Shown here piece by piece: positions 23,670-36,108 of a stretch of 64,000 nucleotides of DNA. The position numbers were made by a program, and so were the translations under genes. The number at the start of each line of letters is the position of its first letter. Within the stretch, counting starts at the first letter, position 1. The notes beneath the pieces were generated by a model that saw only the letters and a list, made by a program, of their open reading frames with translations, did no database searches and had not been told where the DNA came from. The DNA is from Sipunculus nudus (Eukaryota > Annelida > Sipuncula > Golfingiida > Sipunculidae): assembly GCA_026874595.1 (NCBI GenBank), contig CM049314.1, forward strand, positions 65,754,800 through 65,818,799, written 5' to 3'.

Positions 23670-26600
23670 ACTCAACATTGGCTGTATACATTTGGAGTTT
23701 TGGGCTAAATTCTGTGTTATTACACTGATTGGTCTGAAATGTTTGGGCTGAAGTAAACCCTTGGGAAAATTACATACAAAAATTGGGAGAGGTGGCTGAG
23801 TTTGTGTGCCAATAAGGTGCGAAAAATGGATTTTTAGCATTTGATAGGGCTTTTGTGCACATGATCAGGTTAAAATTCAGCTAGGGAGTTCAAAATGCAG
23901 GATTTTACTGATACTTTGGTGAACATACATGGTTGCAATTTGCATATGGCTCCTGTTAATACCTACCATTTTGAGGTATCCTTTAAAGTGTTTTCATCTG
24001 TACCAACTCAACTTGGCTTTAATACATGTGGTGTCTTGAGCTAAATTCTGTGTTATTTGGCTGATTAGTCTGAAAAGTTTTGGGCTGCAGATGACCCATT
24101 GGAGAAATATGTATACAAAAATTGGGAGAGCTGGCTGTGTTTTTGTACCAATGAGGAGCAAAAAATGGATTTTTAGCACTTTACATGGCTTTTTGTCCAT
24201 ATCATCAGGTTAAAATTCAGCTAGGGTGTTCAAAATGCAGGATTTTACTGATACTTTGGTGAACATGCATGGTTGCAATTTGCATATGGCTCCTGTTAAT
24301 ACCTACCATTTTGAGGTATCCTTTAAAGTGTTTTCATCTGTACCGACTCAACTTGGCTTTAATACATGTGGTGTCTTGAGCTAAATTCTGTGTTATTTGG
24401 CTGATTAGTCTGAAAAGTTTTGGGCTGCAGATGACCCATTGGAGAAATATGTATACAAAAATTGGGAGACCTGGATGTGTTTTTGTACCAATGAGGAGCA
24501 AAAAATGGGTTTTAACACTTTACATGGCTTTTTGTGCATATGATCAGGTTAAAATTCAGCTAGGGTGTTTAAAATGCAGGATTTAACTGATACTTTGGTG
24601 AAAATGCATGGTTGGAATTTGCATATGGCTCCTGTTAATACCTACCATTTTGAGGTATCCTTTAAAATGTTTTCATCCGTACCGACTCAACTTGGCTTTA
24701 ATACATGTGGTGTCTTCAGCTAAATTCTGTGTTATTTGGCTGATTAGTCTGAAATGTTTTGGGCTGCAGATGACCCCTTGGAGAAATATGTATACAAAAA
24801 TTGGGAGACCTGGCTGTGTTTTTGTACCAATGAGGAGCAAAAATGGATTTTTAGCACTTTACATGACTTTTTGTGCATATGATCAGGTTAACATTCAGCA
24901 GGGTGTTCAAAATGCAGGATTTTACTGATACTTTGGTGAACATACATGGTTGCAATTTGCATATGGCTCCTGTTAATACCTACCATTTTGGGGTATCCTT
25001 TAAAGTGTTTTCATCTGTACCGACTCACCTTGGCTTTAATACATGTGGTGTCTTGAGCTTAAATCTGTGTCATTTGGCTGATTAGTCTGAAAAGTTTTGG
25101 GCTGCAGATGACCTCTTGGAGGAATATATATACAAAAATTGGGAGAGCTGGCTGTGTTTTTGTACCAATGAGGAGCAAAAATGGATTTTTAGCACTTTAC
25201 AAGGCTTTTTGTGCATATGATCAGGTTAAAATTCAGCAGGGTGTTCAAAATGCAGGATTTTACTGATACTTTGGTGAACATACATGGTTGCAATTTGCAT
25301 ATGGCTCCTGTTAATACCTACCATTTTGGGGTATCCTTTAAAGTGTTTTCATCTGTACTGACTCACCTTGGCTTTAATACATGTGGTGTCTTGAGCTTAA
25401 ATCTGTATAATTTGGCTGATTAGTCTGAAAAGTTTTGGGCTGCAGATGACCCCTTGGAGAAATATGTATACAAAAATTGGGAGAGCTGGCTGTGTTTTTG
25501 TACCAATGAGGAGCAAAAAATGGATTTTTAGCACTTTACATGGCTTTTTGTGCATATGATCAGGTTAAAATTCAGCTAGGGTGTTCAAAATGCAGGATTT
25601 AACTGATACTTTGGTGAACATACATGGTTGGAATTTACATATGGCTCCTGTTAATACCTACCATTTTGAGGTATCCTTTAAAGTGTCTTCATCCGTACCG
25701 AATCAAATTGGCTTTAATACATGTGGTGTCTTCAGCTAAATTCTGTGTTATTTGGCTGATTAGTCTGAAATGTTTTGGGCTGCAGATGACCCCTTGGAGA
25801 AATATGTATACAAAAATTGGGAGGGCTGGCTGTGTTTTTGTACCAATGAGGAGCAAAAATGGATTTTTAGCACTTTACATGACTTTTTGTGCATATGATC
25901 AGGTTAAAATTCTGCTAGGGTGTTCAAAATGCAGGATTTTACCTATACTTTGGTGAACATACATGGTTGCAATTTGCATATGGCTCCTGTTAATACCTAC
26001 CATTTTGAGGTATCCTTTAAAGTGTTTTCATCTGTAACGACTCAACTTGGCTTTAATACATGTGGTGTCTTGAGCTAAATTCTGTGTTATTTGGCTGATT
26101 AGTCTGAAAAGTTTTGGGCTGCAGATGACCCCTTGGAGAAATATGTATACAAAAATTGGGAGAGCTGGCTGTGTTTTTGTACCAATGAGTAGCAAAAAAT
26201 GGATTTTTAGCACTTTACATGGCTTTTTGTGCATATGATCAGGTTAAAATTCTGCTAGGGTGTTCAAAATGCAGGATTTTACCTATACTTTGGTGAACAT
26301 ACATGGTTGCAATTTGCATATGGCTCCTGTTAATACCTACCATTTTGAGGTATCCTTTAAAGTGTTTTCATCTGTAACGACTCAACTTGGCTTTAATACA
26401 TGTGGTGTCTTGAGCTAAATTCTGTGTTATTTGGCTGATTAGTCTGAAAAGTTTTGGGCTGCAGATGACCCATTGGAGAAATATGTATACAAAAATTGGG
26501 AGAGCTGGCTGTGTTTTTGTACCAATGAGGAGCAAAAATGGATTTTTAGCACTTTACATGACTTTTTGTGCATATGATCAGGTTAAATTTCAGCAGGGTG

Positions 26601-26700
26601 TTGAAAATGCAGGATTTAACTTATCTTTTGGTGAACATATACAAGGTTGCAGATTGCAGATGGCCGCTGTTAATACTTGCCATTAGGGGGTGTCTTTAAA
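23670..26700. repeat. 338-340-bp satellite, about nine units
   Basis: The anchor ATACTTTGGTGAACAT (last units slightly changed) occurs at 23911, 24251, 24590, 24928, 25266, 25606, 25945, 26285 and 26623, giving intervals of 338-340 bp. Central units are very similar. The first (23670-23890) and last are diverged. A further partial unit with an anchor at 26789 is only 166 bp on. Frames repeated in each unit shift with unit length and give no consistent protein. Confidence 0.95.
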
Positions 26701-26940
26701 AAAGGGATTTTTAGCATTTAACAGGGCTTTTTCTGCATATGATTAGGTTAAAATTCACCTAGGGTGTTTAACATGCAGAATAATACTGATATTTTGGTGA
26801 TTATACATTGTTGCAATTTACATGTGGCTGCTGCTAATAAATCCTGCTGCTCACAAGTGGCTGTGATAAATGTATTTTGGATAACCTTTGATCTATATAC
26901 TTGTAATTACAATTGTGTAGCGTGCTTTTTAACAACATTC
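26700..26940. repeat. Degenerate edge of the 338-bp satellite
   Basis: A shortened, diverged unit (GGATTTTTAGCATTTAACAGG, then GGTGTTTAACATGCAG and TATTTTGGTGATTATACA) leads directly into the ACGTT-rich satellite. Confidence 0.7.
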
Positions 26941-26944
26941 ACCG

Positions 26945-29900
26945 CTTTTCAATGTGTCTGATACATTGCGTTTATCTGCCGGAAAACGTCGGGAATATAT
27001 CCATATACACAACATGTTGAGTGCAACATACTGCAAATGTTTCAGTGACGTTGAACGTTATATTACTGAGTATGGGAGACAACAGATATTTCACGTCCTT
27101 TACACGTTTAATGTATGTTGCATGCCGTATCATATAAAGCAACATTGTGATCGGTGGCTAATTTGCAACGTTAAGGATACGTACATAAAAATCTGTATTT
27201 TCGTCAGCTTTACATTGTGCACCGTATTGTATATAAAACCGTATATTAATGTTTGAAATAACGTTGAATATATTTGTAATTTAAACATATTGAACCGACT
27301 AATTTGCAATGTTTAAGATACGTTAATTTTACGTGCCAAAACAACGTCGCAAATGTAACCACACGCACAAAATGTATAACGTTATGTGTTACATATAGCA
27401 AACGTCTCTATATAACATTTCCTAATATGTTATACTTTCCGACTTTTAGGACGCCCAATAAAACGTTCTCAGCATGTGTCAAATACGTTGTATACCGCGC
27501 AGTAGAAATCTGTATTTTCACCTGTTTTAGATTGTGCACCATAACGTATATATAACAGTATATCTATATTTTAAATAACTTTGTGTATATTTGAAAATTA
27601 CATTCACAGACCCGACTAATTTGTAATGTTTAGGATACGTACATTTTACGTGCAAAACAACGTCGCAAATGTAACCATATGCACAACATGTGAAACGTTG
27701 TGTGTAACATTTTGCAGACGTCTCTTCGACATTGCCTAAAATGTTATACTTCCGGGTATTACAGACGTTCACCATAACGTTCCCAACATGTTTCTTGACC
27801 ATTGTATACAGCGTCGTAAAAATCTGTATTTTCATCAGCTTAACATTGTGCACCGTATCGTATATAAAACCATATATTAATGTTTGAAATAACGTTGAGT
27901 ATATTTGTAATTTAAATATATTGAACCGAATAATTTGCAATGTTTAAGATATGTTAATTTTACGTGCCAAAACAACGTCGCAAATGTAACCACACGCACA
28001 AAATGTATAACGTTATGTGTTACATATAGCAAACGTCTCTATTACATTTCCTAGTATGTTATACTTTCCGACTTTTAGGACGTCCAATAAAACGTTCTCA
28101 GCATGTGTCAAAATACGTTTTGTACAGCGCAGTAGAAATCTGTATTTTCACCTGTTTTAGATTGTGCACCATAACGTATATATAACAGTATATCTATATT
28201 TTAAATAACTTTGTGTATATTCGAAAATTACATTCACAGACCCGACTAATTTGCATTGTTTAGAATACGTACATTTTACGTGCAAAACAACGTCGCAAAT
28301 GTAACCATATGCACAACATGTGAAACGTTGTGTGTAACATATTGCAGACGTCTCTTCGACATTGCCTAAAATGTTATACTTCCGGGTATCCCAGACGTTC
28401 ACCATAACGTTCCCAACATGTTTCCTGACCGTTGTATACAGCGTCGTAAAAATCTGTATTTTCATCAGCTTTACATTGTCCACCGTATCGTATATAAAAC
28501 CGTATATTAATGGTTGAAATAACGTTGCGTATATTTGTAATTTAAACATATTGAACCGACTAATTTGCAATGTTTAGGATACGTGAATTTTACGTGCAAA
28601 AGCAACGTCGCAAATGTAACCACACGCAAAACATGTATAACGTTATGTGTTACATTTTGCAAACGTCTCTATAACATTTCCTAATATGTTATACTTTCCG
28701 ACTTTTAGGACGTCCAATAAAACGTTCTCAACATGTGTCAAATACGTTGTATACAGCGCAGTAAAAATCTGTATTTTCACCTGTTTTAGATTGTGCATCA
28801 TAACGTATATATAACAGTATGTCCATATTTTAAATAACTTTGTGTATATTTGAAAATTACATTCACAGACCCGACTAATTTGTAATGTTTAGGATACGTA
28901 CATTTTACGTGCAAAACAACGTCGCAAATGTAACCATATGCACAACATGTGAAACGTTAGGTGCAACAATTTGCAGACGTCTCTTCGACATTGCCTAAAA
29001 TGTTATACTTCCGGGTATTGCAGACGTTCACCATAACGTTCCCAACATGTTTCTTGACCGTTGTATACAGCGTCGTAAAAATCTGTATTTTCATCAGCTT
29101 TACATTGTCCACCGTATCGTATTTAAAACCGTATATTAATGTTTGAAGTAATGTTGAGTATATTTGTAATTTTAACATATTGAACCGACTAATTTGCAAT
29201 GTTTAGGATACGTGAATTTTACGTGCCAAAACAACGTCGCAAATGTAACCACACGCACAACATGTATAACGTTATGTGTTACATTTTGCAAACGTCTCTA
29301 TAACATTTCCTAATATGTTATACTTTCCGACTCTTAGGACGTCCAATAAAACGTTCTCAGCATGTGTCAAATACGTTGTATACAGCGCAGTAGAAATCTG
29401 TATTTTCACCTCTTTTAGATTGTGCACCATAACGTATATATAACAGTATGTCTATATTTTAAATAACTTTGTGTATATTTGAAAATTACATTCACAGAAC
29501 CGACTAATTTGCAATGTTTAGGATACGTACATTTTACGTGCAAAACAACGTCGCAAATGTAACCATATGCACAACATGTGAAACGTTAGGTGCAACAATT
29601 TGCAGACGTCTCTTCGACATTGCCTAAAATGTTATACTTCCGGGTATTGCAGACGTTCACCATAACGTTCCCAACATGTTTCTTGACCGTTGTATACAGC
29701 GTCGTAAAAATCTGTATTTTCATCAGCTTTACATTGTCCACCGTATCGTATTTAAAACCGTATATTAATGTTTGAAGTAATGTTGAGTATATTTGTAATT
29801 TTAACATATTGAACCGACTAATTTGCAATGTTTAGGATACGTTAATTTTACGTGCCAAAACAACGTCGCAAATGTAACCACACGCACAACATGTATAACG

Positions 29901-30950
29901 TTATGTGTTACATTTTGCAAACGTCTCTATAACATTTCCTAATATGTTATACTTTCCGACTTTTAGGACGTCCAATAAAACGTTCTCAGCATGTGTCAAA
30001 TACGTTGTATACAGCGCAGTAGAAATCTGTATTTTCACCTGTTTTAGATTGTGCACCATAACGTATATATAACAGTATGTCTATATTTTAAATAACTTTG
30101 TGTATATTTGAAAATTACATTCACAGACCCGACTAATTTGCAATGTTTAGGATACGTACATTTTACGTGCAAAACAACGTCGCAAATGTAACCATATGCA
30201 CAACATGTGAAACGTTAGGTGCAACAATTTGCAGACGTCTCTTCGACATTGCCTAAAATGTTATACTTCCGGGTATTGCAGACGTTCACCATAACGTTCC
30301 CAACATGTTTCTTGACCGTTGTTTACAGCGTCGTAAAAATCTGTATTTTCATCAGCTTTATATTGTCCACCGTATCGTATATAAAACCATATATTAATGT
30401 TTGAAATAACGTTGCGTATATTTGTAACTTAAACATATTGGACCGGAACTTTGCAATGTTTACGATACGTCCATATAACGTGCCGAAAAACGTCGCAAAC
30501 CTAACCGCATGCACAACATAAAAAACTTTTAATGCAACGTTTCTAAAACGTCCGTTTGCCGTTGCCAATAATATTTTACTTTAGAGTAGTTAGGACGTTA
30601 AGTATAACGTTCGCACCATGTTTTACAAATATTTTTAAACAATATTGCAGAATAAGGAACCTGATCGAATTTCAGAACGTGCCCATTAACGTGTACATAA
30701 CGTTTGATGTACGTTACATAATAACAATACAATGCGTTTTAACCAAAGGCGTTTTGGAAGTACAGGACAACGTTCTTTAAATGTAAATACAAGGTTATAT
30801 TAAAACGTTACATAAAGTACCTTGGACGGACGTTCCTGTATTTCAATATGACGTAAACTTGACGTTGCCTGCACGTTTCTAAATAATGTTATGACCTGTA
30901 ACTTTCCACGAACGTTAGGTTTACGTACTGTGTTTGCAGGGTAACATCTG
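26945..30950. repeat. ACGTT-rich satellite in 630-bp dimers
   Basis: The anchor CGTCGCAAA occurs at 27345, 27661, 27976, 28291, 28606, 28920, 29235, 29549, 29864, 30178 and 30491, about 315 bp apart. Two monomer types alternate: one reads AACCACACGCACAA after the anchor, the other AACCATATGCACAA. The repeat unit is thus a dimer of 629-631 bp. The dimers at about 28957 and 29586 are nearly identical. Outer monomers are diverged. Units are rich in AACGTT, ACGTA and other CpG-containing words although the DNA is AT-rich. The right end closes with TTACGTACTGTGTTTGCAGGGT, which looks like a transposon end. Confidence 0.95.
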
Positions 30951-31911
30951 AGTAAAATCGGAGTGACCACTAAATGATAAGGCAGGTCGTTGTGCTTATA
31001 AAGATGTGTTGCCAACCGCAAATATATATACCACTATTTGTTTTCAAAAATGGTCTTCCATCTACAGATTTTTAATTCCGTCCGTTTAATTGTATTGGTC
31101 CGAATAAAGTCTGCAAGTAATGCTGAACAATTATGAATATAGATTGTACATCAGTTAATTTATTCTCATCATTCCGTCTACTTCTCGTTACGTCTCCTAG
31201 ATAGTATTGTCATCAAATTTGATGAAATAAAGTAATGAGTCGGTTGATTTTCAAAAAGGTATTAGCATCTATTGATCGTGAAATAGTCGATTGTAGTCAG
31301 TTTTGTTCGACCGGAATAAACAAAATGAAATTAAAAACCATTTTCGAAAAAATGTTGGAAGATAAGCATTTACACTCAAGACCCTTTCCGTGAAGTACCA
31401 CCAAATACTTTTGGCAAGAAACTAATGAAAATAAATCGATCCAAAAAGTACTATCCCATATAGGTACCATAGAGATCCACACAACCTATTACTGCTACTC
31501 TTAACAATTACGACAGCTGTCATTTCTATTAATATGAAAAACAATATCGACAACAGCTGTAAAACCAAGCTTAAAAAATGATTATTCTAATCAATCCGCT
31601 CCTCCTTAACAGCACCCCATGCAATTTACCAATGCAGGTATTTAGTTTGGCATATAATCTAAACCTTTTGTATAATTTGTCATACGTTCCCACTTTTATA
31701 TGGTACGTTTTCAGATAATATTATCAGGCCTAACGTGAGCTTTTTTTTCTACTAGACTCGATAAGGAAAACTCGACCTCCTGGCCTCCAAGTTCGAGTCC
31801 AATACCCTCGAGTCAAATCCAAGTCTGGGTCCCTGAAAAAGTGACTCGAGTTCCGACTTGATTCTTACATCATAGACATATTATATATATTATTTATGTT
31901 TTTTATATACA

Positions 31912-31950
<39 letters not shown>

Positions 31951-32700
31951 AATGAACATAAACAGAAGGGAATGACATCAAAGCCAACAATTCAATCAAT
32001 CGCATTATGTAGATAACAAACTGTTGCTTAATTTTCTGCTACCCTAGAGCCTTCGTCAGGGAAAATGAAAAAAATGTATTTATAAACAAACTATGTGGTT
32101 TGCAGTGGTTTGCAGGGGCCAGGGATTATATTCTGAGTACCGGGTTTAGAGACAGAAAAGCCAAGTCCTTGTTCAATCCTTTTATGTCTGTTCTAGAATA
32201 TGAATGTCTTTAAATATCTACATGATGTGTTTGCCTGAAACTCTGTTTATGTTCAGAGACTGTTTTTAGCCGGATAATACATATATATATATATATTACA
32301 AAACTGCACCTGGGTAATAACCTTTTAGACAAACTCAATATGTAAAGGAATAAGGTAAAACAATTAATACCTGCCTCGTCACACAGTTTATAGGGGTTCA
32401 TCAGCATACTCAGCTCATATTTGAAAACTAAAGAATGAATGACCAAAATTATTTCTGTTTTACAGAACAGAATAACATGTTCGTCTAAAACCTTTAGAGA
32501 CAGAAAAAATTTGGATCAGTGGGAAAACCCGACAGTGCGGAATGGGGTTTGTGACTAGGGTTGGGCGGCAGTTGGATATCCGTGACTGCGGTTAGGATAA
32601 CTCTTGTTAACTTAAATTCCAGTTCATATATATCATTTAAGCACACCAAATAAATATCCGGTTAATGCTTATTTAAGGAGACTTAACTTCTGATGAGCTT
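30950..32700. other. Non-coding spacer with TA repeats
   Basis: TA microsatellites at about 31915-31946 and 32279-32296, and a short repeat of CTCGAGTCC/GTTCGAGTCC words at 31755-31865. No exon is recognised. Confidence 0.5.
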
Positions 32701-32738
32701 CAGAGACATAGAAGCAAAATAACCCATCAATTTCTAAT

Positions 32739-33018
32739 TTATGCAACGTTTTTGGGGGATGTACTGTGTATAAAATCGGCACCATGAAGCACAAAACAGC
32801 GAATATCAAATGCTTCATTAATGTAGCGTGGCACGTGCATAAATAACAGGCGCCCCTTAATATATGGAATGTCAGCGAAATCTGTAATTCTAAACGCTTG
32901 ATTAGCTGCACGGTCATAGTTTAATCCAGTCTGTATTATAAAAACACAGTTAGGGGAAATGGTAAATCTACCAAAGTTCATTGTATCAGATCTCCCAATG
33001 GTATTCATACACGTTTCC
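32739..33018 (-). pseudogene. Possible cadherin-repeat fragment
   Basis: On the minus strand a frame of about 90 codons contains FTISPN, VFIIQTGLNYDRAANQAFRIT, then DIPYIKG and VPRYINEAF. The order matches a cadherin extracellular repeat: a turn before a GxIxT strand, a LDYE-like block followed by a FxL/Ix strand, then a VxDxNEAPxF linker. Several positions are changed: the linker reads YINEAF without the usual Asp and Pro. No start, splice sites or neighbouring repeats are evident. It may be a decayed copy or a lone exon. It lies 150 bp upstream of the transporter on the opposite strand and ends at a TAA near 32736. Confidence 0.35.
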
Positions 33019-33159
33019 TTTTCTGCACATACTAATATAGAAGAAAGATCTATAGCCGCATGGACATTTTATATTCTTGTTCAAAATCTAAACTTGGTCC
33101 GGAGTGACGACAAGGAAACTTTCCAGTGACACTAGTTCGATAATTAAACAAAATTCACC

Positions 33160-35028
33160 ATGACTACCGAACGACGCTTCCACTGGGCCGATTATTTGGT
33201 ATTCGCTGCGAGCCTGCTACTCAGTTCCTGCATCGGGATCTATTACAACATACGGGACAGGAACAAACCGACCACTTCAGAGTATTTGATGGGAGGACGC
33301 GACATGAGCATTTTACCAGTTGCTGCGTCTATGGTGGTAAGTCTGACGTCAGCCATTTTTGTGCAAGGACTTCCGGCTGAAGTTTATTCTTTTGGTGCTT
33401 ACGCTTTGGCAGCGCTTTGGGGATTCCCAACCGCGCTGTTCATTGCCGCGAATTTTTACCTACCAGTATTCCATCGCCTACAAGTGACCAGCGCATACGA
33501 ATACTTGGAGCGACGTTATAACAAGACCGTACGCGTCATATGTTCCGGATTGAGTATGGTCCAGATGATAGTCTATTCATCGGTTGCACTCTACGCACCG
33601 ACGATCGCTATCAGCCAAGCCACAGGCCTTTCTATATGGGGCTGTATACTGCTTACAGCCTTAATCTGTACGTTTTACACAACTTTGGGTGGATATAAGA
33701 CTGTGTTATGGACAGATACGTTACAATGTGGACTCATGTTCCTGGGAATGATCGCGACCCTATTTAAAGGAGCCGCCGTGGTTGGTGGGTTTGAGCGTGT
33801 TTTAAACATATCTAGAATCGGCGGCAGGATGAAACTTAAGAACTTAATACCAGACCCTCAGCAGCGCCACACTATTTGGGACGCCCTTTGGGGAGACGTA
33901 CCTACCATGGTAGCAATGTACGCAACCAGTCAGTTTGCAGTTCAACGGTTCTGCAGCATTCGTAACATGACACGGGCAAAGCTGGCTTTGTTCGGAGCAA
34001 TCCCAATTAAAACTTTTCTAGTTCTTCTAGGGTCGTTTATCGGTCTAGTCGCATTTGCATACTTTTACGGATGTGATCCTCTCGCCGCTAAAAGGATCGG
34101 ATCAAGGGATCAGATCCTATCATTGTTGGTTATGGAAGTTTTTAAGGACGATCCAGGAATGGCTGGCGTTTTCCTGTCCAGCATCCTCAGTGCTGCTTTA
34201 AGCACACTTAGTTCTGTTCAAAACAGCTTCGCAGCCATGCTTTTAGAAGATTTCCTAAAGCCGATTCACCAGCGAGTTTTAGCGCGCCCGATGAAGGAAC
34301 GAACAGCGACCCTCGTATCGAAGATTGTGGTGTTCCTGGTCGGCGTTACTATAACATGCCTTTCTCTGGTTGTGTCAAAATCGGGTAAACTTATCGTCCA
34401 GTTATCCATGATTTCCATTGCTCTCGGCTCCGCCCCTATACTTGGTATCTTCTCGTTGGGACTTTTCTGTCCGTTCGCTAACACTAAAGGAGCTTACGCC
34501 GGACTTGCTGCCGGAGTGTGTCTCATCGTCTGGGTTGCCGCCGGATCACTTAGCATTCCAAAACTGCTGCATAAAACGCTCCCAGTAAGCACTGGGCTTT
34601 GTCAAATCGACGCCATCACAACCAACTCTACAAACTCCACTCAAGTTGGACTCACCACAGTCGAATTGATTAACACTACCATCAGCACTGTCAGTGACGT
34701 CACCAAAGAAGCTTCGACCGTATCAGGTATTTTTAAGTCTGTTGGTATTTCGAAACTCTATAGAGTTTCGTATAAACTGTACACATGCCTAGGGGCGATA
34801 CCCGCCTTAGTGGTTGGAATGACTGTAAGTCTTCTTACTGGGGGTTGGAAGAACAGGAAACAGGTTAAAGAAGGACTGTTATTTTCGTGGAGAATTCACG
34901 GCTACAAGTGTTGCAAGAAACCGGAAGAGGATGAAGCGATGGAAGAACAGATGGACTCCTTGATGTTTAAGTCACGTGACTTAAATAATCAAGAAGTAAG
35001 GCATAATAACCAAAATAATGAAAAATGA
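33160..35028 (+). CDS. SLC5-family sodium-coupled solute transporter, intronless
   Basis: A 622-residue plasma-membrane symporter that would use the Na+ gradient to import a small anionic solute. Among SLC5 proteins it reads closest to the sodium-coupled monocarboxylate (SLC5A8/A12) and multivitamin (SLC5A6) group. Visible marks are HWADYLVFAASLLLSS (TM1, residues 8-23), EYLMGGRDMSILPVAAS (41-57), GLPAEVYSFG (70-79), YEYLERRY (113-120), GGYKTVLWTDTLQ (177-189) and the SSF core SAALSTLSSVQNS (344-356), whose serines form the Na2 site in the family. About 13 membrane helices fit the sequence. N-glycosylation sequons cluster at 489-494 and 505-507 in a loop before the last helix (about 541-560). 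The C-tail is acidic and polar. The ATG has a good context (CACCATGA). The stop is TGA, and AATAAA follows at 35154. Length matches the family (about 600-640). GC content is clearly above the flanks. The lack of introns suggests a retro-derived or intronless-expanded paralogue. Exact substrate is unknown. Confidence 0.95.
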   Translation: MTTERRFHWADYLVFAASLLLSSCIGIYYNIRDRNKPTTSEYLMGGRDMSILPVAASMVVSLTSAIFVQGLPAEVYSFGAYALAALWGFPTALFIAANFYLPVFHRLQVTSAYEYLERRYNKTVRVICSGLSMVQMIVYSSVALYAPTIAISQATGLSIWGCILLTALICTFYTTLGGYKTVLWTDTLQCGLMFLGMIATLFKGAAVVGGFERVLNISRIGGRMKLKNLIPDPQQRHTIWDALWGDVPTMVAMYATSQFAVQRFCSIRNMTRAKLALFGAIPIKTFLVLLGSFIGLVAFAYFYGCDPLAAKRIGSRDQILSLLVMEVFKDDPGMAGVFLSSILSAALSTLSSVQNSFAAMLLEDFLKPIHQRVLARPMKERTATLVSKIVVFLVGVTITCLSLVVSKSGKLIVQLSMISIALGSAPILGIFSLGLFCPFANTKGAYAGLAAGVCLIVWVAAGSLSIPKLLHKTLPVSTGLCQIDAITTNSTNSTQVGLTTVELINTTISTVSDVTKEASTVSGIFKSVGISKLYRVSYKLYTCLGAIPALVVGMTVSLLTGGWKNRKQVKEGLLFSWRIHGYKCCKKPEEDEAMEEQMDSLMFKSRDLNNQEVRHNNQNNEK

Positions 35029-35054
35029 TTGAAGTATTTGAATGATATCATAGA

Positions 35055-35057
<3 letters not shown>

Positions 35058-35108
<51 letters not shown>

Positions 35109-35159
35109 AAATTTATTGGTATATGATTTATATAAATGAAAACTTTCATTATGAATAAA
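35058..35159 (+). other. Transporter 3' UTR: TA repeat and poly-A signal
   Basis: A TA microsatellite of about 50 bp (35058-35106) lies 30 bp after the stop codon. A canonical AATAAA is at 35154-35159. Confidence 0.6.
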
Positions 35160-36061
35160 CATTGAAGTGTCTACTAAATAATCTCAATTTCCTTAAATAT
35201 GATCCAAGGAGCGTTCCCCTTAAGATGATTTATTCTTCGTTTTGTTAATTTAGTCCCAGGTAACCTGGTGATTAGGGTTTTATGTATGTATGCTCCTTTA
35301 TGTTCACCAGCATAATTCTCGATCTTGACTCGGCACAGGTGCGCGCGACTTCCTACACGCCTTGTTTTCCATGTTGCCATGTTGCCGAGCGGCCATAGGT
35401 TGAGTTTAAAGGCATAGATTTTTAAAGATGGCACTGGGATAGCTTCTACGCAGACAAAAATAATAAGGATTTTGGGACCTGATTTACGTTTAAATTTATT
35501 TAGATATATGTTATTTTCAGTTTGGTGTTGCATGATATGATGCATAGAAAATGTTTATATTATTGATAATTTATGATAATATTTTATATTTGACGTAAAG
35601 ACCTCCCCCAATCTTGTAGTTTTATCCTACCCCCGGAGCATAAGAGTACATCAAATAAAAAATAACAAAATGGTTATTGCTGAGTCATATATCCATTCGC
35701 TGATTTAATTCAATGATGTCTCATTAATTCTAGTCAGAAGAAACGTGACGAGTTTTCAGTCCAACGGTCACAGATAATATATTCATCACGGGCATCCACG
35801 TGTGCCTTTGTGCGGGTTTAGCTGATTAACTCTTCCACCGTAAGAGACTCTGAATATCCGGGCGCATTAAAATGACTTAAATGATCTATTTTACAATTTT
35901 GTTCATGCATAGAGAATTTTATTAGCATTTGATGATTACGTAAATATGTTTCTGCCTCTGTCGCCCACATTTAAGCAGTGTTACAATTATTTGACACGAG
36001 AATCATTTTGTTATATCCCATTATTACATTTTGTTTACGCCAGTGTATTTCTGCTGTGCTG

Positions 36062-36108
<47 letters not shown>

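Noticed and set aside
27527-29828. Recurring 80-137-codon minus-strand frames, nearly identical between units
   Set aside because: They track the 630-bp satellite dimer, are broken in other units and resemble no protein.
26945-30950. CRISPR-like regular repeat array
   Set aside because: Units are contiguous 315-bp monomers with no short repeat/unique spacer pattern, and the DNA is eukaryotic.
35174-35545. 123-codon minus-strand frame after the transporter
   Set aside because: No recognisable domain, no promoter or poly-A support, and length compatible with chance in this window.
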